Source of the DNA: Solanum dulcamara
Taxonomy: Eukaryota > Streptophyta > Magnoliopsida > Solanales > Solanaceae
Direction: 5' to 3'
Assembly (NCBI RefSeq): GCF_947179165.1
Contig: NC_077240.1
Location: 76,396,001 to 76,460,000, forward strand
Length of the DNA: 64,000 nucleotides
Below, one piece after another: positions 12,402-23,861 of the stretch. Position 1 is the first letter of the stretch; every line of letters begins with the position of its first letter. Made by a program: the position numbers and the translations under genes. The notes under the pieces were generated by a model. The model saw only the letters and a program-made list of their open reading frames with translations, was not told where the DNA came from and ran no database searches.

Positions 12402-13843
12402 CCTTTAGCAATTCCATCCACCTCATCTGCCTCAAATTCAAGTCTCTCTGAGTGAACACATGTTGTAAACTGCGATGATCTGTATATACTTCATACTTTA
12501 CCCCATATAGATAATGTCTCCACTACTTCAATGCAAATACAACCGCAGCCAACTTCAAATCGTGAGCGGGGTAACTACGTTCATGCACCTTTAATTGCCT
12601 TGAAGCATAGGCAATTACATTCTTCTCCTGCATTAGCACTGCGCTTAAACCAGAATATGATGCATCACAATAAATAATGGAATTCTTACCTTCTACTGGC
12701 AAGGCAAAAATTGGTGCAGTAGTCAATAAGGTTTTGAGTTTCAGAAAACTCTCTTCACACCCGTCCGACCACATAAATGAAACTTTCTGCTTGGTCAGAT
12801 TAGTCAGCTGGGAAGAAATAGAAGCAAATCCCTTGACGAACCGACAGTAATAGCTAGCCAACCCAACAAAGCTCCTTACCTTTGAGACATTAGTGGGTCT
12901 TTCCCAACTCTTCACTGCTTCAATCTTCTAGGGATCCACTATCACTCCATCCTTAGAAACTACGTGCCCTAAGAAAGACACTGAATCAAGCCAGAACTCA
13001 TACTTGGAGAATTTGACATATAGTCTTTTCTCCCTTAACAATCCCAGAACAATCCTAAGATGCTCTTCATGTTCTTTTCTGCTCTTTGAGTAGATCAATA
13101 TATCATCAATAAAACAATAACAAAGAGATCTAAATATGGCTTAAAGATTCCATTCATCAGACTCATGAAAGCAGCAGGCGCATTTGTAAGCCCAAAAGAC
13201 ATTACCAAGAATTCATAGTGTCCATATCTGGTTCGAAAAGCAGTCCTCGGTACATCTATTACCCATATTTTCAGTTGATGGTAACCGGACGTCAAATCAT
13301 TTTTTGAGAAAATACAAGCACCCTCCAACTGATCGAATAATTCATCAATGCAAGGAAGGGGATACCTATTTCTAATAGTCACCTATTTCAGCTGCCTGTA
13401 GTCTATGCACATCCGAAGTTACCATTCTTCTTCTTTACAAATAAAACTGGAGCACCCCAAGGAGAGGTACTCGGTCTAATAAAATTTTTACCCAACAACT
13501 CCTGAAGTTGGGCCTTCAAATCCCTCAACTAAGTCGGGGCCATTCTATAAGGTGGAATAGAAATAGGGCGAGTGCCGGGCTCCAGGTCGATACAAAAATC
13601 TATATTCCTATCAGGTGGCATACTAAGTAAGTCTGCGGGAAAAACATTCATAAACTCACGCACTATCGAAATAGACTTAATCGATGGCACTTCAGAACTA
13701 TCATCATTAAGATGTGCTAGGAAGGCTAAACAACCCTTACTCACCAACCTCTTAGCACGAATAAAAGAGATAATCCGAACTGGGGCGGGAAGATAGTCAC
13801 CCTCCCACACCAACTGATCCATCCCAGACTTGGCTAATGTCAC
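12402..13843 (-). pseudogene. Gypsy reverse transcriptase / RNase H, broken
   Basis: Reading leftward: a pre-RT linker (13843-13529, ends at a stop after PPYRMAPT), RT core (13382-13095) with SGYHQLKI and the [12 protein letters not shown] block, and RNase H (12915-12523) with [16 protein letters not shown] and IAYASRQLK. The catalytic DD box is in another frame because of a single-base loss around 13110. An in-frame stop interrupts RNase H at ~12521, after which the same frame continues to ~12402 and runs into LTR sequence. Not functional. Confidence 0.85.
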
Positions 13844-13883
13844 AGTCTTTGCATTGCAATCTAATAGTAAAATTTGGAGAGAG

Positions 13884-14207
13884 CTAAGTTATACTCAAGA
13901 TTACATCAAAGTCAACCATCTCCAGAATAAATAAATCTACATAAGTTCTGCTCCCCATAAAAGTCATAAGGCAAGACTTATACACTTTCTCAACTAGTAC
14001 AGACTCATCAACATGAGTAGAAACACGAATAGGCATGTCAAGTAAGTCACAATGTAAATCGAGTCCATCATCAAATACGGAAGATACATAAGAAAATATG
14101 GATCCACGATCAAACAATACGAAAGCCAAGCTATCGCAGACCAGAAGAGTACCTGTGATAACAACATCGGATGCCTCAGCCTCTGACTTCCCGGGGAAAG
14201 CATACAA
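13884..14207 (-). pseudogene. Gypsy aspartic protease remnant
   Basis: The frame contains LAFVLFDRGSIFSYVSS, matching the retroelement protease block where D-S/T-G is expected; here the triad reads D-R-G. The frame ends at DFDVILSIT, where the family usually continues. Lies between gag and RT, as in other gypsy elements. Confidence 0.75.
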
Positions 14208-14373
14208 TGGGCTCTGCCGCCTGTCTGACCATTTCCCTTACTAGGATATGCTCCAGTAGTTCCAACCTGCCCGCCACCCCGATCGGACTGGCGACCACCA
14301 TGACCTTGATCACCACGTCTTCCAAAATGATGGCCCCTACCATAGTCGTCGCCTCCATATTTAACTGCTGAGG

Positions 14374-15654
14374 CTATATAACCTTAATCATGCCAAGCCT
14401 GACTCTTCCTTGGACAATATTTTCTGATATGTCCAGGCTCACCACATCCGTAATAAGTCTTAGGGTCAAGAGTGGATCTTTGTGAAAATGAAGAAGACTG
14501 AAGTTAACCCTTAAAATTAGAAAAGGGCTAGTCTTTAACGGACCTCCATCTAAAACCTCCAATGAAGACTGAATAGGACGGATAGAATAATCTCCAGAAC
14601 TTTGTCCTCTGGAGTAAGAACCACTAAACTCACCTCCCTTACGAAAATTTTTGAACATTTTCTCTTTAACGAAGTTATCTGGCTTCACCCCCTCCATCTC
14701 TATCACAAAATCAACCACTTCCTGAAAAGATTTTGCTGAAGCAGCCACCTGTAAAGCTGGAATCCATAAATCTGACCTCAATCCCTTCATAAAGCGGCGA
14801 ACCTTCTCTTTTGGACTGAAGCAAAGTTGAGTAGCATATCTGGCTAAGGTATGAAATTTGACCTCATAGGCGACAACATACATCCTCCCTTCCTCTATTC
14901 AGGAACTCATCTCTCCTTTTGTCCCTCAAGGTCAGGGGAATATACTTCTCCATGAAACAGTTAGAAAAATTGCCCAAGTCATAGGTGGTGACTTTGCTGG
15001 TCGGCACTCAACATGAGACCGCCACTATATTTTGGCGCCTCCCTAAAATTGGTATGTCACAAACTTAACACCAAATCGCTCTACTATATCCATCTTATGA
15101 AGAAAATCATGACAATCAACAAGGAAATCATACGCATCCTCAGATTTAGTACCCCTAAAGACCGAGGTTTTCAACTTTAAGAACTTAACAAAGAGATCAT
15201 GTTGGTCACTAGCCATTACCAGACCTGTAGTCAATTGAGGAAACATACTTGTTTCCGAGGGTGTAGTCATGCGGGGAGCCACAATAGCTGCATGTTGTAC
15301 TCCTGGGATATGAGGTGCTGGGGGAGCTTGTCCCTCATCGAATAAGCCACTGAGATAAGTGAGAACCTAGTGGATCATCTCTAGAGTAAGCTGGGGTGGT
15401 GTTTCTCTCTCATGAACCTTCTCATCCTCCACTTCAACATCCTCTCTAGCTACCTCATCAGCCGGTGGAGGGGTCGTTGCTCTTTCCCTGGCTGGCCTAA
15501 CGGCCTGGCCCCTTTCCCTGGTCGGTTTTCTCCCGCAACCTCTACCACGGCCTCTTGTTGCTACTCCTTCTCTGGTTAAAGCCCCAAAAGCTGGCTCAGG
15601 TGTTGCTGTTGCTCTAGTTCTAACCATCTGCGAAAATAAAGTGAAGAAGGTCAA
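14374..15654 (-). pseudogene. Gypsy gag remnant
   Basis: N-terminal piece 15654-15367 (internal start MVRTRATATP, Arg/Gly-rich, acidic tail) ends in a stop; further gag pieces lie at 15282-15043 and 14883-14374 (VAYEVKFHTLARYA, then FMKGLRSDLW). A CCHC zinc knuckle is readable at about 14460-14408, but the first Cys of CX2CX4HX4C is Tyr. Stops and frameshifts separate the pieces. Confidence 0.75.
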
Positions 15655-15827
15655 ATACCAATTGGTATCATCTAGATACCAATTGGATTCAAGTAATAGA
15701 ATGAAAGAAAAAATGAATGGAGTTTTCCTACAGTCCCGTAGCCTCTCGAAGAAAAGTAAAGGCGTCCCCGTACGTTCAGCAAGACTCTACTAGACCTGTC
15801 CTTATGTGATGAGATCACCGAACCTAA

Positions 15828-15840
15828 GACTCTAATACTA
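15828..15840 (-). other. Gypsy primer-binding site (initiator Met tRNA type)
   Basis: Directly inside the 5' LTR the minus strand reads TAGTATTAGAGTC, a decayed match to the TGGTATCAGAGC site complementary to initiator tRNA-Met. Its position confirms the orientation and the LTR end at 15845. Confidence 0.7.
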
Positions 15841-15844
15841 AGTT

Positions 15845-18579
15845 TGTCACGACCCAAAATGAGCTATGAGTGGCACCCACACTTAACCTCCTAGGTGGAA
15901 GAACCAACGATACAAATCCCAACTTATAAAATATGACAATAACGCAGAAACTCAATTTATGAGAGTAAGAGACAATAAAATCACTAAAGTCTTTTAGATA
16001 CGTCTTTCCAAAACTCGAAAGTCATCACTTCAAAGACATCTAATTCTAAAATACTACGTCTGAAAATATCAAACACCAGAATAAATAAATAACTTAATGT
16101 GTCCGACAACTAAGGACATCATGTCATGCCCGAGAGAATCCAACCCGAGCTAGAAGCAATAGCTCACCTTGAAACCTGATGTGCAGGACACTAGCTAGAG
16201 CTAAGGTCGAGTCGAAGACGATGGAACACTCGCTGCATTCCATAAAATAAAACAAAGAAAAATACAAGTAGGGGTCAGTATAGGACAACATATACTGAGT
16301 AGGTATCATCGGCCGACTCAAAATAGAAATTAATATGCATAAAGTAATAGCGGGAAACAACCATAGCACTTACCAAGTGACAACCAATAAAATCAAGATC
16401 AAGTGATAATACAATGAACAATTACATAACTAATAAACAATATTAAAATCACACATCAGGACTCAGGCCTCCATATTACGCTCTTTTGGGAAATGAGTTA
16501 TTGGAGATTGTGTAGCATTAAGTCATTTTAATTTATTTTCCTTTAATATTATCGTGCCGGAACGTGACACCCAATTCAAATATACCGTGTTGGAACGTGA
16601 CACCCGATCCAAACATACCTTGCCAAAATGTGACACCCGATCCAAATATACCGTGTCAGCTCGTGACACCTGATCCAAATATAATTAATTTATCATTCTT
16701 TATTATTACATTCTACTTCATTAACAATATTTCATCAAGCCTTCTTTATTCAAGGCACCATTTTTGATAGGGCAAGTTCAAGATTATGGATTTCACGGTC
16801 TTGGGATTTCAGACCAATCACAACAACATACCAACCATCCAAACCACAACAATTAAATGCATAGTAAACTTCACACATTACTCAATGACTATCAAGCTCT
16901 ATTAAGAGTCTATCTATGATATTGAATAAATCATAACCTACCTCAACCGAAGAACCGAAATCAATCAAGCTAATTCATCAATATTTTTCCTTTTGTTTAA
17001 TGCTTCAGAACGTTTCCAATCTATCAAATATACAATATTCGTAAGTAAATGAATTCGTATACACCAATAATATTTATATTTAACCTAGACCTCAACAACT
17101 CACTCATCTCTATAATCGATTCCCTAAAACTCAAGCCTAGAGTTAAGTCTTAATTCATCCAAATAACACCTAATCATATTCGTATAATACAATATATTTA
17201 ATACTTAATGGTTGCAAGAATCTCGATAAGAACCAAACGAAAATTTTACACCATATTTATAAGGCGAAACCCATCGGTGGCCCCTCAAAGTTGGCACCAA
17301 CTTTCACTTAGACACCTCAACTAAGCTTTATTCATTTTATACACCTCAAGTAAGGTTTCGATGTGTCATTTTGATACTTTTTTTACAATTACCCAAATAT
17401 CTAAAGTGTGTGTAATACACTTGCTGCTGATGTGTCAAAGTGACCAATTAAATGAAGAAACGTGACAGATATATCAAAAATAATTTTAAAATAATGACTT
17501 TTGATTAGAAAAAAAGTGGTCATTAACTTCATTTAATTGGTCACTTTGACACATCAGCGGCAAGTGTATTACAGACACTTTAGATATTTGGGTGATTGTA
17601 AAAAAAAGTGTCAAAATGACACATTGGAACCTTACTTGAGGTGTCTAAAATGAACAAAGCTTAGTTGAGGTGTCTAAGTGAAAGTTGGTGCCAACTTTGA
17701 GGGATCACCTATGGGTTAGGCCTATTTATAATGATGAGTCAATCATTTCTGTATGAGTGTTGCTCCTAATTAGTCACTAATCTATCCCCGCAACAACCAA
17801 TAATTCCAAAGAAACACACTCACGTTGCAGCAGCAACCAAGAACTCCAAAGAAATAATTTTATTTCCTTATTCCTTTCCAATCCAAACCTTTCCTACTAA
17901 TCCTTTGCCAACGCTTTAATATTACTATTATTATTTTATATATTGTACGCATAAGAAGAAGAAAGTATTCAAATCTATGTTTCAAGTTACAAAGCCAGTA
18001 ACTTAAATTTGAGAGAGAGCAGGCCATTAACCCTCCATCCTACCCTTCTAATCATTATCTTATAATATGCTAATCATTATCCAATAATTATTTATTATTA
18101 ATCTCCATTAAACTAAATTTTTCCTTGCTCCAAAGTCCACCGTCTTTACTGCAATTTGATCAAATTTTCTCCTTTTTCCAATTGTTAATATAATACTAAT
18201 GAACTCTTCTATCCCTTTTTCTTTCACCATTCAAATCATATAATAATGATAGTATCACTCTATACATATCACAAACATAGAGAATTTTACCTGGAGACTT
18301 CGGTTCTTATTCCTCTTCGTCGTGCAGGTTCGCCATACTTCGTTTGTAGAAAAGACTTTCATTATATTAGCCCTATTAACTTATTTTAATAAATAAGATG
18401 TATAGGGTATTAAATAAATTATCAATTTAGCCCACCAACTAAATAAATTATCTAAAATTATCGATCAACTAATTAACCATAGTTATCAAAAAGTCCAAAA
18501 TTTCAATTTATATTTACGTAAAGAGTGTTTTATGAAACAGAGAGGACTCGCTCTCAAAATGACCTAACGGGTCATTACA
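15845..18579 (-). repeat. 5' LTR of gypsy element, with internal foldback MITE
   Basis: Minus strand starts TGTAATGACCCGTTAGGTC at 18579 and ends GGGTCGTGACA at 15845 (2735 bp, of which 461 bp is the inserted foldback element). A cluster of 'CCGATCCAAA' / 'CGTGACACC' repeats at 16560-16690 is the counterpart of the 33-bp minisatellite at 25041-25205. Confidence 0.8.
17263..17723. mobile_element. Foldback MITE inside the gypsy LTR
   Basis: Two ~195-bp arms (17263-17457 and 17527-17723) are near-perfect reverse complements around a ~69-nt loop. The ends read GGCGAAACCCATCGG and, from the other side, AGGCCTAACCCATAGG. The element is flanked by ATTTATAA at 17255-17262 and at 17724-17731, an 8-bp target duplication. 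It carries no ORF. The nearly complete hairpin suggests a relatively recent insertion. Confidence 0.85.
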
Positions 18580-18750
18580 ACAGATAAGTATATTTTTCTC
18601 AAAGTATTTTTGGGGAAAACCTACTTTTTTAGCTTTTAAAAAAAATAGTTTCCATTACTTTTAGAAACACTTATTTTCTCTCAAAAACTTTATCAAACAT
18701 TTTTTTTTGTATAATAAGCACTTTAGGCCTGTCAAAAGCTTGATCAAACA
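18580..18750. mobile_element. Right half of the MITE split by the gypsy element
   Basis: Continues the 11675-11837 half: 'TATTTTTGGGGAAAACCTAC', 'TTTTTTAGCTTTT', and end AAGCTTGATCAAACATGCT, which is inverted relative to the left end. It matches the reverse complement of 59746-60416. Confidence 0.65.
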
Positions 18751-19299
18751 TGCTAGAAATAAATTAAGAAATAAGCTTAATTAAGTTCAAGTACATATTC
18801 TTGATGAATAATTAGGAAGAATAATCAAGATCAAAAATAATTAATTAATCAAATCAAAATTAATGATTGTCACGTGGTATACTAGTAAGTAGTGATAAAT
18901 TCATGTGGTTTTCAAAAGATTTCAATAGTTTAGAAGATAAATTAGGACCACCATGTTTCCTCACATCATGAGATCAAAGTATCTCATATGATAGAACATG
19001 GCTTTTATATAGAGGATTAGGCAAACATTGACCACTATGAAGCTGAATGGAACTAGAGTATTCTAAGAGGTTGATTCGAATCATCTTCATTAAAAAATTT
19101 ATATTATATATATAATTATTTCTTGAGTTTTTCGTATATATTTATATATTTTGAATTCATTTAATAAAAATTCTTATTTCGTCAATAAAAAAATCTCCAA
19201 TTCCAACACATTCAAAAAAAAATTATTGAAAGTTTCAAAATTATATTCTAAACTTTGTCTTCTACACTAAGCTTTAATTGAAAGTTTCAAAATTACATT
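18751..19299. other. Intergenic, nothing recognised
   Basis: AT-rich sequence without a gene or a clear repeat boundary. Confidence 0.5.
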
Positions 19300-19736
19300 T
19301 TATTGCTTTACTTAGGGTAAGATAAGGTTGCTTATTGAGTACTGTTGTTGCTTGGTACTCACTTTTTTGCTTTCTACACTTGTGTAGGTTATAGACCCGA
19401 AACGTCTTGATTACCTCTTCTCATCTTCGATTGAGACTTACTTTTAGAGATCGTGAGATAGCTGCTTGTCATTTTGCCAGACGTCACTGACTCTTTCATT
19501 ATGTCCTTGTTCTATTATAGGAACGAAGACATTTAGACTTGTATTTTATTGAATGTATTATAATACTTAGAAGCTTGTACACGTGTCATCAGGTTTTGAG
19601 AGCATTTGAGTTATATTCTATTATGTTTAACTTTTACTTAATTTTCTCTACTTCTGCATTTACCCTGATCGAGGGTTGTCAATCTGTCTTAATGGGATAG
19701 AACATGTGTCATCACACCCGATTTTTGATCGCGTGA
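19300..19736 (+). mobile_element. Truncated gypsy LTR 3' part
   Basis: 'TTGGTACTCACTTTTTTGCT', 'CACTTGTGTAGGTTATAGACC' and 'CATCACACCCGATTTTTGATC' parallel the 3' third of the solo LTR at 36630-38930. The 5' part is missing and the end is eroded (CGCGTGA instead of GTCGTGACA). Confidence 0.65.
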
Positions 19737-19762
19737 TATTTATTAAACTTAAAAATTAAAAC

Positions 19763-19766
<4 letters not shown>

Positions 19767-19807
<41 letters not shown>
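19767..19807. repeat. AT microsatellite
   Basis: An uninterrupted (AT/TA)n run of about 40 bp next to the LTR fragment. Confidence 0.9.
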
Positions 19808-19810
<3 letters not shown>

Positions 19811-20206
19811 AAGAACTATTTTAAATTTTTTCCAAACTTATTGGATCATTTTTGTCCACAATGAAAAGATAGCAAGTAGTACTCTTGCTATATTAGTACT
19901 TGTGTATCTTTGAAAAAGTAAATCAGTCAAGTTTACAAGATTTTCAAAATTAGCATACCATGTTAAGCACAATTGGAAAGATGGGTCCAAATAGTACTAA
20001 CAAGTAGCCAACTCAAAAACCCCATAGTTCCCACTTCCCAGATAGATAATGTGTGTCATTTAGTGAAATCACCATGTGCAAAAATTACAGCCAACTTCAC
20101 CACTTCCCCTTTTCTTTGTTTTTAAATTATCGTTACTATCTTCCGCATTCCTTTTTGCTTCTGTGTCTCTGATTCCATGTTATAAGTTCAATTTATCTAC
20201 TGATAG

Positions 20207-21214
20207 CAGGGGCGGACCTACATGCAGCCTAGGGGGTTCATCCGAACCCCCTTCGTCGAAAAATTACACCGTATGTATAGAATCAATTTGTTGGTTTATG
20301 AGTATATATTTAATAATGAACCCCTTGAACACAAGCCAACGTCTTGGTCCAGCGGTAAAGGGGTTCACGAAATTTCAAATTCTGGAGCTAAGTCTGCGGG
20401 TTCGAGCCCGGGTAGCAACATTGTTTTTTTCATATTTTAGTTTCAGCCAATTTTAATTTTTATTTGCTTAATAAATGAAACGTTCAACCCCAATATTGTA
20501 ATATTAAACTATATTATATGTGTTTAATTATTTTACATTAATATTTTAGAGCACAACATAAAATGAATTACACTTTACAATAAAAAAATTTCTATTTTTA
20601 TAAAATTAAGTAAAAGTTATAACTTTTTTTGAGTTTTCATATTTAAAATTTTAAAAAAAATTCTCTCATACTCATTTTAAGTCAAACATTTAATTTTTAT
20701 TTAATTAAGGAATAATATGATTATAAGTAAGATTAAATAAATAGGATTGGATTTTGGAAGTATTCTCTTATCCTTCTACTACAGATTAGTGACCACAACT
20801 TAAGAAAAAATATGCCTTTAACGTACAAATCAAGAATTAAGAAAATCCTCATTATTAAACTTTCATTTAATTATTTCTCTTATTTTAATATATTTTTTTG
20901 GATAGTATAATCTTTTGTGTTCCTTATTTAGTTTCAAAAATTGAATAATGTATTTATACAACAATGACGGCGACAGAACCCATAATTAAAATTTTAAAAA
21001 TACATTTTCTCATATTGATTTTAATATTATGTCAAACGCGTACTTTCTCTATTTTATTGTTAGTGTTGAGCTAAAGTTGAATTTTATCTAGTTGCTTATA
21101 TTTGATCCGACCCGTTCATATATGACCCGATCCGATCTGCTTATTTGTGGATACTATTAGCGTGTTTACTTATTTTTTTGAACCCCCTCGATGAAAATCC
21201 TGGTTCCGCCACTG
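20207..21214. mobile_element. Non-autonomous hAT-type transposon with perfect 8-bp TSD
   Basis: Ends CAGGGGCGGACC and, inverted, CAGTGGCGGAACC. It is flanked by ACTGATAG at 20199-20206 and at 21215-21222, a perfect 8-bp duplication as in the hAT superfamily. 1008 bp with no transposase. The left part holds 'GAACCCCCTTCGTCGAAAAA', mirrored at the right end by AACCCCCTCGATGAAAAT. Internally, 20345-20356 (TGGTCCAGCGGT) and 20399-20409 (GGTTCGAGCCC) resemble Pol III A and B boxes. Relatives: 22999-23235, 39827-40286 and possibly 32197-32282. Confidence 0.85.
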
Positions 21215-21222
21215 ACTGATAG

Positions 21223-21851
21223 GATATATTAAATGTCATCGTAACTTGAGATTTTGAATCGTGACAATAATCTTATCTTAAATAAGACTTTTTTAATGAC
21301 TACCTTATGAATGTTACTCATTATATATTAATGATTGTGTGAGAAGAAAAAGAAATTGATTTATAAAAATTAAAGGTAAAATATAAATATGGTTAAATTG
21401 GCATGTGCACAAATGTCAGACTGGCAGTTCAGCTGCTTAATAATTAATATTTATTTGTTATTTTAAAAATTCAAGCGAAAATTTATTATTCCTTTTCAAT
21501 TTGTCGTTGGTAGTATTTGTTCTCAACAAGACCTCAGCTGTGAGAGGTGACACATAGATAAAGTAAATAATGAATGAAGATGAATTATATTCTACTTCCT
21601 TTAATTCATATTAAGTGAATTATTGATGTATGAAATACACGACATTCGTTGATGACTAATTATACAATGGTGGTTCTTATACACTTCTTATTTGGTCTAC
21701 TCCTTAAGAAAAACATTTAAGAACATAAATAAAAGACTACTTTTCACTATTACCTTTTTGATTATTTTCAAAATATTTTTCAAGAAAATGTAAAGTAGTT
21801 AAGAATCTTACTAAATAAAAAGTGAACATGCAAAAAAATTCAATAATTCAC
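21223..21851. other. Intergenic, nothing recognised
   Basis: No gene or bounded repeat seen. Confidence 0.5.
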
Positions 21852-21854
21852 TTA

Positions 21855-22244
21855 GAGCCTGTTTGGATTGGCTTTAAGTTGGTCAAAATCAACTTAAAGC
21901 CACTTTTAAGCTTTTGGACGTGTTTGCCTAAGGCTAACTTTAAGTCAGAAAGTTCTTAAAGTCAGTTAAAAATGAAAAGTTAGGATTCCTAACTTTTTTT
22001 TCTAAGTGTTTAAAGTCATTTTCTTTGACCATGAAAATTACTTTTATATCCCTTATATTTTAACTAAATTCCCAAACTACCCTTTTTATTCTTTTAACCT
22101 TAAAATTCACATAATTTTCCTCATTTAAGCACTTTTATCCAAACACTCAACTGCTTATTTATAAAAATAACTTTCAGCACTTTAAAGTTCTAAAAGCACT
22201 TCATATATAAAAGTTACTTTGTTTAATCTCATCCAAACGGGTTC
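21855..22244. mobile_element. MITE with TTA target duplication
   Basis: Terminal inverted repeats GAGCCTGTTTGGAT and (inverted) GAACCCGTTTGGAT. Flanked by TTA at 21852-21854 and 22245-22247, as in PIF/Harbinger-type MITEs. 390 bp, no ORF. Internally AT-rich, with partial inversions of 'TTTAAAGTC'/'CTTTAAAG'. Confidence 0.8.
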
Positions 22245-22247
22245 TTA

Positions 22248-22998
22248 ATATGAATTAGAGAAAATAAGACATAAATAAGAGTGAAATAGTTAGCTCATAA
22301 TATTTTTTTAGTAAAACATGAGAGATACTTTAAGACAGAGGGAATACTAAATATGCTCTTAAAGTATGGAACAATTCCCATTATTAAACGATAAATGTAC
22401 TGTAAAATGTAGACTACAAATCAAACTAGAAAGCAAAATAAAGCAAACACCTAATCAAGCAAAATAAAGCAAACACCTAGATTAGGAACCTGAATTGATT
22501 TCTAATATGGTCACTCAATTAAAAGTTATTATCTCATAAAGTTATTTTCTTTGTTGAAAAAAATTAAAATCAAAAAAAAAATGACCTTTTGAGATAATAT
22601 CTATTGTTAAGTGTCCATCCGAGAAATCAACTCTTACGAGCCAAGAGTGAAAACAATTAATATGCATTGTAAAATTTCAAAAGAATTATATCTAAACACA
22701 CACACATAGAAGAACTTTGTCCCTCATTGGATTTGAAGAGGAAGATTATTGAGCTCATACATAGAAGCACTTCTTTTAGTTCTTAAAGAGTTAAGAAGAG
22801 TATTTCTTTTTCATCATCGTTGTTGCTCGGCTTCTGATTTGAATTTAGATTTCATTAAATGATCTAAGTGATTGTATATTTCTTGGATCAAATTAATTTT
22901 CCTTTTCCATTTTTTGAGACAATGAAAAATCTTCTTCTTCTTCCCCTCTCTTGTGTATCGTTTTAAAAGCAAAAGTAAAAAGTTGTACAATTTGCAAG
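22248..22998. other. Intergenic; small tandem duplication
   Basis: 'AAAGCAAACACCTA' is duplicated at about 22440-22480. Otherwise no gene is seen. Confidence 0.5.
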
Positions 22999-23235
22999 TT
23001 TAGGGGCGGATCTAGGAGGGAGGGGGAGAGGGGGGTTTCCACGCGGACCCTCTCGACAAAAAATTACATTGTGTATATAGAGTATAAATTTTCTATTTTT
23101 ACGTACACATATTAAATCTGAACTCCCTAAACAAGAAATGAAACATAATCTAGTGGTATAAGGCCTTCCAAATGCACCCTACTTAATACTTTTATTTTTT
23201 TAACCCTCTAAATATATTTTTTGGATCCGCCAGTG
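22999..23235. mobile_element. Short hAT-type MITE
   Basis: Same family as 20207-21214: left AGGGGCGGATC, right GGATCCGCCAGTG. Flanks TTTGCAAG (22991-22998) and TTTGCAAC (23236-23243) form a 7-of-8 target duplication. Internal 'CTCGACAAAAAATTACA' is shared with the longer copy. Confidence 0.75.
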
Positions 23236-23243
23236 TTTGCAAC

Positions 23244-23861
23244 TATTTGTTGACTTTGTTGAAAATGTTCAATTTTGATTATCAGTATTGCTGATAGTGT
23301 TCCATTCTATTCTAGGAAAAATGAATCCAAATCATGGGCAATTGTAAATGGATTATTAAATTCTTTAAGAAAATACAGTTTTCAGTTAAGTTCGAAACTC
23401 ATATATATTTTAATGTTTCTTTTTTATTTTCAGTATATATTTTATAACACAAAAATAAAAACACACATATATATATACACACACGATTATATTTCTAAAT
23501 AGTTTATAATTAATTTGGTTAGATGTTCTCAATTTGTTTTACTTAAATTCAAAATTAAATCAAATTTTATCGATGGTTAACATCAAAAATCAATCAAATG
23601 TTGGATTTGATTGGATTTTTGGATTTTTCGTGAACACCCTTATCGCTAGCCCTTAAGAGAAACGAGGCTTCAATAATGATCTAATCAGTACTACTTAGCC
23701 CTCAGGTGACCAAAAGAAACAAATTTACGTCATAATACTGGTGTAAAGTCAATAATGATAGAGAGTTTATTAAATTTGAGCCCCGATTAAATTTAGATCA
23801 CGTATTGCAGGAGTTTATTTGGAAATGACGTTTTCAGCACGATTTTCTCCATATTTAAAAC
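23244..23861. other. Intergenic; SINE-like fragment near right end
   Basis: About 23775-23855 ('GAGCCCCGATTAAATTTAG', 'ATTTTCTCCATA') matches the SINE-like piece at 50815-50945. The rest shows no gene. Confidence 0.45.

Larger units (their letters stand above)
11838..18579 (-). mobile_element. Degenerate Ty3/gypsy LTR retrotransposon, integrase lost
   Basis: Reading leftward: 5' LTR (18579-15845), primer-binding site, gag, protease, reverse transcriptase, RNase H, then a junction near 12400 straight into the last ~560 bp of the 3' LTR (to 11838). Integrase, the end of RNase H and about the first 2 kb of the 3' LTR are absent. The order protease-RT-RNase H is Ty3/gypsy; the gag start MVRTRA suggests the Tekay/Del chromovirus group (recall, not proven). 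Multiple stops and frameshifts make it non-autonomous. The expected 5-bp target duplication is not evident (GTTTC at left, ACAGA at right). It lies within a MITE. Confidence 0.85.

Noticed and set aside
11838..18579. Intact autonomous retrotransposon
   Set aside because: Stops, a frameshift at the RT catalytic box, and missing integrase and 3' LTR portion.
20335..20415. Functional tRNA gene
   Set aside because: A/B boxes are present but no cloverleaf or plausible anticodon arm forms; it lies inside a transposon.
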